This document shows positions 6,874 through 10,300 of a stretch of DNA of 10,300 nucleotides, one piece after another. Numbering within the stretch: position 1 is the stretch's first letter; each line of letters begins with the position of its first letter. A program made the translations under genes and the position numbers. The DNA comes from an uncultured Erysipelotrichaceae bacterium (GTDB taxonomy: Bacteria; Bacillota_I; Bacilli_A; RF39; UBA660): the NCBI GenBank assembly GCA_902766135.1, contig CACXCK010000059.1, positions 1-10,300 of the forward strand, read 5' to 3'. The notes beneath the pieces are model-generated. The model was not told the DNA's origin and ran no database searches. It saw only the letters and a list, made by a program, of their open reading frames with translations.

Positions 6874-7143
6874 CTAAAAAATACTTGTAATAAGTAAAAT
6901 AACAAAAACAATTAGCACAATTACACTAAATACTAATAGATAAACTAAAAATTTATTGTCTTTTTGAGGCTGCTGATAGACAATCTTCTCCCCATATTTT
7001 GCAGTCAACAACTCAGGATTACCAAACATTCTTTTTCTTTCTGCTTCTTTAACTTTTAATTGCTCTTTAGTAAGTGTTGCCCCACAGAAAGGACACACTA
7101 AAACACCTGTCCCCAAAGCATTACCACACTTCTTACAATGCAC
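6874..7143 (-). CDS. Small zinc-ribbon protein with a C-terminal membrane helix
   Basis: The 89-residue protein starts with a zinc ribbon: C3-K-K-C6, ten residues, C17-P-F-C20, four cysteines in two CxxC knuckles that should bind one zinc. A short charged helix (KEQLKVKEAERKRMF) and a linker follow, then one strongly hydrophobic TM helix (about 66-88) at the very C-terminus. The ribbon would face the cytoplasm, as in many small zinc-ribbon membrane proteins of Bacillota; no specific role is known. The start is a GTG at 7143, one base after the trmL stop codon. AAGGTGAG lies eight bases before it, inside the end of trmL. An in-frame ATG at 7158 would overlap that site and is less likely. Translation is probably coupled to trmL. 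Confidence 0.78.
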   Translation of the reverse strand: MHCKKCGNALGTGVLVCPFCGATLTKEQLKVKEAERKRMFGNPELLTAKYGEKIVYQQPQKDNKFLVYLLVFSVIVLIVFVILLITSIF

Positions 7144-7144
7144 T

Positions 7145-7663
7145 TTACTCACCTTCATATTCTTCTATAAAATTACTACTCTTATGGGGTTCATCCCTTA
7201 ATAAATCTAAATAATCTTTTTGCCTTAACACTTCATATAATGCAACAGCAACCGAATTAGAAACATTTAATGCTCTAACATTACTAGTCATTGGAATTCT
7301 TGCACACTTATCTAAATGTGGTTTCAAAATACTCCTTGGAATACCCGTACTTTCCTTTCCAAATACTAAATATATATCTTCCTTAATAGAAGCATAATCA
7401 TAATCACTATGTGGTTTATGACCATATCGTGTAAAGAAAAACATCTTCCCCCTATTCTTACTTAAAAAATCATCCCATGAAGGATATACTGTATAATCAC
7501 ACTTAGGAATATAATTAACACCACTTCTTTTTATTTTAGACTCATCTAAAGAAAAACCAAGAGGTTCAATTAAATGTAACTTTGTATGTGTAGCCACACA
7601 AGTTCTCATAATATTTCCCGTATTCTGAGGTATCTCAGGTTCATATAAAACTACATGTATCAT
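7145..7663 (-). CDS. trmL: tRNA (cytidine/uridine-34-2'-O)-methyltransferase TrmL
   Basis: TrmL is a SPOUT-class enzyme that methylates the ribose of the wobble base (C34 or cmnm5U34) of tRNA-Leu isoacceptors, using S-adenosylmethionine, in the cytoplasm. The 172-residue protein has the family length and all landmarks: LYEPEIPQNTGNIMRTC (6-22), LVFGKESTGIP (99-109), and IPMTSNVRALNVSNSVAV (123-140), which forms the trefoil-knot cofactor site. The usual RSLN is RALN here, a small departure. GGTGAT lies nine bases before the ATG at 7663. The last codons contain the ribosome-binding site of the next gene. It heads an operon with the zinc-ribbon and UPF0316 proteins. Confidence 0.94.
   Translation of the reverse strand: MIHVVLYEPEIPQNTGNIMRTCVATHTKLHLIEPLGFSLDESKIKRSGVNYIPKCDYTVYPSWDDFLSKNRGKMFFFTRYGHKPHSDYDYASIKEDIYLVFGKESTGIPRSILKPHLDKCARIPMTSNVRALNVSNSVAVALYEVLRQKDYLDLLRDEPHKSSNFIEEYEGE
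7148..7155 (-). promoter_or_regulatory. Ribosome-binding site inside the end of trmL
   Basis: AAGGTGAG on the minus strand spans the last sense codons of trmL and lies eight bases before the GTG at 7143. It decides the start of the zinc-ribbon gene. Confidence 0.7.
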
Positions 7664-7678
7664 AACATCACCATCTAA

Positions 7679-7687
7679 ATAATATCA
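7679..7687 (-). promoter_or_regulatory. Possible extended -10 promoter of trmL
   Basis: TGATATTAT on the minus strand fits the extended -10 form (TG, one base, then a five-of-six TATAAT match). No good -35 is present at 17 bases. Six bases separate it from the GGTGAT ribosome-binding site, the same spacing as at rmuC and the rhodanese gene. It follows the terminator of the upstream gene. Confidence 0.42.
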
Positions 7688-7698
7688 CAAGAGCCAAG

Positions 7699-7724
7699 AA
7701 AAAAACACTCAAAATTGAATGTTT
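7699..7724 (-). terminator. Intrinsic terminator after the thioredoxin-like gene
   Basis: Minus-strand RNA pairs AAACAUUCA (7716-7724) with UGAGUGUUU (7703-7711), nine bp with one U-G pair and a four-base loop, followed by a U tract (7699-7705). The first arm begins at the gene's stop codon. Confidence 0.75.
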
Positions 7725-8575
7725 TACTTAATCTCATACATATCAAGAAGTTGAGCAAAATCACCATCATTAATCATTTGCTTATCACTTCTTGTAGCTT
7801 TATCCATATACACACCATTTCGATAATACAAAATAGTAGGTACCCTATCAAGTCCATGTTCTAATTGTAAGTTTACACTTGCAACACTATTTCCAACATT
7901 AATAGGACCACAATTATCATTTAAAACATAAACATAAAAATTATTCTTAATATTACGTTCATTTATAAGCTTTGCTAATTTTTTTTCTAAGTTAAATTCA
8001 TCTTCCCCTTTAGCGTCAGTTACATAAATAAAACTTTCAGCCCCAGTAATTGCATTAGGAATTTCATCACACTTAATTTGATGAACATGACTCTTCTCAA
8101 CTAAAAAACTTTTTCCATCCCAACCACTAGAATACTTATTGAATAAACTATCAGAATACATACTAACAAATAACATTAATAATAAGAAAGCCATCACAAC
8201 CGCAGCAACAATACTAACATTTCCATCTAATAAACTATCTTTTTTATCATCTACTTGTATTTCATTTATAACAGGTTCTTCATTCTCTACTACTTTTTCC
8301 ACTTTTTCTTCAAGAACTTCTTCAACTTTTAACTCATCACGAACCTCTGTTTCAACCACTTCTGGCTGAGACGCAAGAACTTTAGTAACATTCTCTGTAG
8401 GCTTCTTTGCACTAGTCTTAACCTTTGAAACATTTTTATTACTATTTTTTTTAGGTTTATTATACTTCTTACCATTACTTTTATTAGCAGACTTTTTTCC
8501 TGTATTAGAAGTACTCTTCTTCACATTTTTCTTAACCCCATTACTCTTTACTGTTTTCTTTTTTTCCTCATCCAT
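7724..8575 (-). CDS. Membrane protein with basic low-complexity tail and external thioredoxin-like domain lacking CxxC
   Basis: The 283-residue protein has three parts. Residues 1-65 are almost wholly Lys, Asn, Ser and Thr; residues 66-112 are acidic and rich in Val and Glu. A TM helix spans about 119-141. The external part (about 155-283) resembles a thioredoxin fold: SFIYVTDA strand, a helix, NNFYVYVLND strand, then VPTILYYRNG (245-254), which has the cis-proline motif typical of thioredoxins. No CxxC is present; the only cysteines are C169 and C222, so redox exchange of the usual kind is unlikely. The tail would be cytoplasmic by the positive-inside rule, possibly binding nucleic acid or an acidic partner. 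A strong site AAGGAGAGG lies six bases before the ATG. It appears to be a single-gene transcript. Function unknown. Confidence 0.72.
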   Translation of the reverse strand: MDEEKKKTVKSNGVKKNVKKSTSNTGKKSANKSNGKKYNKPKKNSNKNVSKVKTSAKKPTENVTKVLASQPEVVETEVRDELKVEEVLEEKVEKVVENEEPVINEIQVDDKKDSLLDGNVSIVAAVVMAFLLLMLFVSMYSDSLFNKYSSGWDGKSFLVEKSHVHQIKCDEIPNAITGAESFIYVTDAKGEDEFNLEKKLAKLINERNIKNNFYVYVLNDNCGPINVGNSVASVNLQLEHGLDRVPTILYYRNGVYMDKATRSDKQMINDGDFAQLLDMYEIK

Positions 8576-8601
8576 TTTGTTCCTCTCCTTACTCTACTAA
8601 A

Positions 8602-8630
8602 AAAATAACACAAAAATGACTTTTTTACAA
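8602..8630 (-). promoter_or_regulatory. Weak candidate promoter of the thioredoxin-like gene
   Basis: On the minus strand TTGTAA (8625-8630) is separated by 17 bases from TATTTT (8602-8607), four of six matches in each. It overlaps the probable terminator of the upstream gene. Spacing is right but both elements are weak. Confidence 0.3.
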
Positions 8631-8637
8631 GAACATT
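8615..8637 (-). terminator. Weak probable terminator of the two-helix membrane gene
   Basis: Minus-strand RNA can pair AAUG (8634-8637) with CAUU (8615-8618) and CUU (8629-8631) with AAG (8620-8622), with small internal bulges, before short U runs. The stem is imperfect. The gene's stop codon (8636-8638) overlaps the first arm. Termination here may be partial. Confidence 0.35.
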
Positions 8638-9190
8638 ACTTAATATTTTGTGTAATTCTATTAATTAACGACTTGCTCTTACATCTTTCCAAAGTTTCCA
8701 TTTCAATTGCTGAATCTAAATATGCCATAGTACTTTTAGAATTAAGCTGTTTTAAAGCAAATTCTTTACATGAACAAAGTTTCTCATATTCTTCTAATAC
8801 CTGTTTTTCCCTAATTAATCTCTCTTTTATTACCTCTTTATTAACCTTATCATAACTAATCTCATGACTTTTTTTAAGTCCTGCAAATCCGAGTCCCAAA
8901 GAAGATCCTAGTAACATACAAGATACTGCTAAAGTAGGTATAGATTGTTCTAAAGAATAATTAATAATAGCTCCACTTGCTGTTAACACCATACCTCCAT
9001 AATACATTGTTTCGATTACTTCATCAAAACCAATCTTAGCAGTTAATCCCTCTAAACGATTAGATAAAAATTGAATTTTCTCTTGTAACAGTAAAATTGA
9101 CGCAACTCTTTGATTATCATGATACACAAGAATTTTATCTCCATCATAAACAAAATATTCATTATTCCATAATCCATATTGCTTATTCAC
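8636..9190 (-). CDS. Hypothetical two-helix membrane protein with C-terminal coiled coil
   Basis: I do not recognise this 184-residue protein. It has a soluble N-terminal part (1-55) with tyrosine-rich strands such as YFVYDGDKILVYHD, two TM helices (about 62-79 and 83-105) forming a hairpin, and a charged helical region (about 110-168) likely to be a coiled coil. Both ends should be cytoplasmic if the helices form a simple hairpin. No catalytic motif is evident; cysteines C139 and C141 form a CxC. The start is a GTG at 9190 with AAGG eight bases upstream; no ATG fits. A well-formed promoter precedes it, so it is independent of the cotJ operon, and a weak terminator follows. The neighbouring spore-coat genes suggest, but do not show, a link with sporulation. 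Confidence 0.68.
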   Translation of the reverse strand: MNKQYGLWNNEYFVYDGDKILVYHDNQRVASILLLQEKIQFLSNRLEGLTAKIGFDEVIETMYYGGMVLTASGAIINYSLEQSIPTLAVSCMLLGSSLGLGFAGLKKSHEISYDKVNKEVIKERLIREKQVLEEYEKLCSCKEFALKQLNSKSTMAYLDSAIEMETLERCKSKSLINRITQNIK

Positions 9191-9220
9191 AATAACAACC
9201 TTCTTTCACAAAGGATTTTT

Positions 9221-9249
9221 ATCATAACACAAAAAAAAGAGTTTGTTAA
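9221..9249 (-). promoter_or_regulatory. Sigma-A-type promoter of the two-helix membrane gene
   Basis: On the minus strand TTAACA (9244-9249, five of six) lies exactly 17 bases before TATGAT (9221-9226, five of six). The -35 overlaps the cotJC stop codon. Transcription would begin near 9214, about 24 bases before the GTG start. Confidence 0.6.
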
Positions 9250-9260
9250 TACCCTTTTTT
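9231..9260 (-). terminator. Probable terminator of the cotJ operon
   Basis: Minus-strand RNA pairs AAAAAAGGGU (9251-9260) with ACUCUUUUUU (9233-9242), ten bp with one G-U pair and an eight-base loop that holds the cotJC stop codon; U residues continue to 9231. The stem is mostly A-U, so strength is moderate. It shares sequence with the next gene's promoter. Confidence 0.5.
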
Positions 9261-9803
9261 CTTATAATAATCGTATAATTCATGGAACCGATTAAAATGA
9301 ACTATTTCTCTTTGTCTTAAAAAAAGTAGTATCGCCATAACATCCTTATCACTAGTCATCTGAATAAGATTCTCATACGTAGCTCTAGCCTTTTGCTCAG
9401 CCGCCATATCCTCAGATATATCTGCCAAAACATCGCCTGTAACTGCAAAATAAGTAACTGTAAAAGGATTACCAAAACTATCAGCAGGATATATTCCCTT
9501 ACCGTGTTCCGTAAACATAGATTCTAATCCAAATTCTTTTATTTCCTCCGTAGTTGCCCCTTTAACAAGTTGATAAATCATCGAAGAAATCATCTCGCAA
9601 TGCCCAAGTTCCTCAGTCGCTATATCATTTAAAAGAGCGCGACCAACATCATCAGGCATCGAAAACTTTTGACAAAAATATCGAAGTGATGCCGCTAGTT
9701 CCCCATTTGCTCCACCAAGCTGTGTCAACAATAATTTAGCCATCTGTAAATCTTTCTTCTTAATATTTACAGGATAATTAAGATGCTTTACATATTTAAA
9801 CAT
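9246..9803 (-). CDS. cotJC: Spore coat protein CotJC, manganese-catalase family
   Basis: CotJC is a component of the endospore coat made in the mother cell, with the four-helix di-manganese fold of manganese catalases. In this 185-residue protein all five expected metal ligands are visible: E35 (GELAA), E65 and H68 (TEELGH), E136 (AEQKAR) and H169 (REIVHF). This agrees with a working metal centre and possible peroxide breakdown, though activity is inferred. The opening YVKHLNYPVNI and the stretch ATEELGHCEMISSMIYQL fit CotJC well. The ATG at 9803 has GGAGGG eight bases upstream; the same frame is open to 9842 but that start has no such site. It overlaps the end of the cotJB gene by eight bases, so translation is probably coupled. 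Confidence 0.93.
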   Translation of the reverse strand: MFKYVKHLNYPVNIKKKDLQMAKLLLTQLGGANGELAASLRYFCQKFSMPDDVGRALLNDIATEELGHCEMISSMIYQLVKGATTEEIKEFGLESMFTEHGKGIYPADSFGNPFTVTYFAVTGDVLADISEDMAAEQKARATYENLIQMTSDKDVMAILLFLRQREIVHFNRFHELYDYYKKKGY

Positions 9804-10215
9804 ACTTAATCCCTCCATTATTATCCCAAGACCAAGGACCATTTATCCAGCTAAAACCATCACCACTATCTTTAACACATAAAGGCCCATACTTACTAAC
9901 ATACTCCTCTTCCAAATCCATTTCTCTTTTTACATACGCTTTAAAAATTTTATACATTTCCTTGTCATCGCCATGTAAATCCAAATATAAATTCAAATCA
10001 TTAATAGCAAAACAATAACTCATAATCTCTAACATTAAAGATGACTTATCATCCGTAGCAACAACATCAAAATAAGTTAGTCCTTCATAATCTTTATACT
10101 CATCATTAAACAAGTTACCTCTTTTTAACCCATCCATAGGACTTACCAAATCTTTACCTTTAAACATATTACCAGGTATTTTAAAAACATCTTCATTCTT
10201 AATATCAAATAACAT
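9796..10215 (-). CDS. cotJB: Spore coat protein CotJB with an N-terminal CotJA-like segment
   Basis: CotJA, CotJB and CotJC form a small coat assembly in Bacillus and Clostridium spores. Here one 139-residue frame seems to hold the first two. Residues about 58-139 are CotJB: MLEIMSYCFAINDLNLYLDLH, the EEEYVSKYGPL block (about 102-112), and the end GPWSWDNNGG. Residues about 21-45, LVSPMDGLKRGNLFNDEYKDYEG, follow the CotJA pattern of a Y/L-S-P, G-x-x-R-G-x-x-F, then Y-x-x-Y. CotJA alone is usually about 70-80 residues, so only its core is kept. No separate cotJA lies between this gene and the upstream terminator. GAGGAGG lies seven bases before the ATG at 10215. The final codons supply the ribosome-binding site of cotJC. 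Confidence 0.85.
   Translation of the reverse strand: MLFDIKNEDVFKIPGNMFKGKDLVSPMDGLKRGNLFNDEYKDYEGLTYFDVVATDDKSSLMLEIMSYCFAINDLNLYLDLHGDDKEMYKIFKAYVKREMDLEEEYVSKYGPLCVKDSGDGFSWINGPWSWDNNGGIKYV
9811..9816 (-). promoter_or_regulatory. Ribosome-binding site of cotJC inside cotJB
   Basis: GGAGGG on the minus strand encodes two glycines near the end of CotJB and lies eight bases before the cotJC ATG at 9803. It decides that start and points to translational coupling. Confidence 0.75.
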
Positions 10216-10235
10216 TCCATTTCCTCCTCATAACT

Positions 10236-10262
10236 AGTATAAGAAAAAAAGAAATAATAGAC
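10236..10262 (-). promoter_or_regulatory. Possible sporulation-type (sigma-E-like) promoter of cotJ
   Basis: Minus-strand TATACT (10236-10241) is a fair -10, but at 17 bases upstream there is no TTGACA-like -35. Instead GTCTATT (10256-10262) lies 14 bases before it, resembling the sigma-E -35 (TCATATT-like). cotJ is a sigma-E operon in Bacillus subtilis, which makes this reasonable; the match is only partial. Confidence 0.32.
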
Positions 10263-10276
10263 TGGGCTAACACCAC

Positions 10277-10300
10277 AAAAAAAAGACTAGTTACCTAGTC
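10277..10300 (-). terminator. Terminator of an upstream gene outside the window
   Basis: Minus-strand RNA forms GACUAG (10295-10300), a GUAA tetraloop of the GNRA type, and CUAGUC (10285-10290), then eight U residues (10277-10284). The stem may extend beyond the window. It shows that the cotJ operon starts fresh after it. Confidence 0.85.

Noticed and set aside
6840..6911. N-terminal extension of the UPF0316 protein from a TTG codon
   Set aside because: No ribosome-binding site precedes it, it would overlap the zinc-ribbon gene, and it would add a helix not usual in the family.
8139..8369. Plus-strand Ser/Thr-rich open frame of 76 codons
   Set aside because: It is the reverse of the charged tail and TM helix of the thioredoxin-like protein; the Ser/Thr richness comes from antisense Glu and Lys codons.
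8616..8855. Plus-strand open frame of 79 codons
   Set aside because: It is antisense to the coiled-coil end of the two-helix membrane protein, with no ribosome-binding site.
1..10300. CRISPR arrays, tRNA or rRNA genes, insertion sequences
   Set aside because: No regularly spaced repeats, cloverleaf-like sequence, rRNA motifs or transposase-like frames were found.

Overview
The window is AT-rich (roughly two thirds A+T) and carries twelve genes, all on the minus strand, so transcription runs from high to low coordinates. Shine-Dalgarno sites are strong (GGAGG or AGGTGA, usually 7-8 bases before the start). Terminators are compact stem plus U-run hairpins. Surface proteins are single-membrane types: a lipoprotein and a membrane-anchored wall hydrolase. 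A cotJ spore-coat locus is present. Together these point to a low-GC, spore-forming Bacillota, plausibly an uncultured gut lineage of Bacilli or Erysipelotrichia type; that placement is inference. Tryptophan is read from TGG and no gene is broken by TGA, so the standard bacterial code applies.

Layout in the order of transcription (right to left): (1) The terminator of an unseen upstream gene lies at the right edge. (2) The cotJ operon follows: a short protein joining a CotJA-like segment to CotJB, overlapping the gene for CotJC, a manganese-catalase-family coat protein with all five metal ligands. (3) Next is an unrecognised two-helix membrane protein with its own good sigma-A-type promoter. 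(4) Then comes a membrane protein with a very basic, then acidic tail and an external thioredoxin-like domain that lacks CxxC. (5) A tight operon holds trmL (tRNA wobble 2'-O-methyltransferase), a small zinc-ribbon membrane protein and a UPF0316/DUF2179 membrane protein. (6) A three-gene operon follows: a multidomain cell-wall hydrolase (one TM helix, SpoIID-like region, GH24-type lysozyme, M23 peptidase), a lipoprotein with an extra C-terminal TM helix, and a VirD4/TraG-type coupling ATPase. (7) Last are a small rhodanese and the N-terminal half of rmuC, which runs off the left edge.

The most notable part is region 6. The genes look like the coupling ATPase, wall-opening enzyme and surface lipoprotein of a type IV secretion machine. 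They stand alone between ordinary chromosomal genes, with no relaxase, VirB4, integrase or attachment site in view. Either the rest of the machine is encoded elsewhere, or this is a resident trans-envelope system in a spore-former.

Two layout habits recur. Each of the five visible operon ends puts the stop codon in or at the edge of the terminator hairpin. Several genes have a -10 hexamer exactly six bases before the Shine-Dalgarno, predicting transcripts that begin at the ribosome-binding site.
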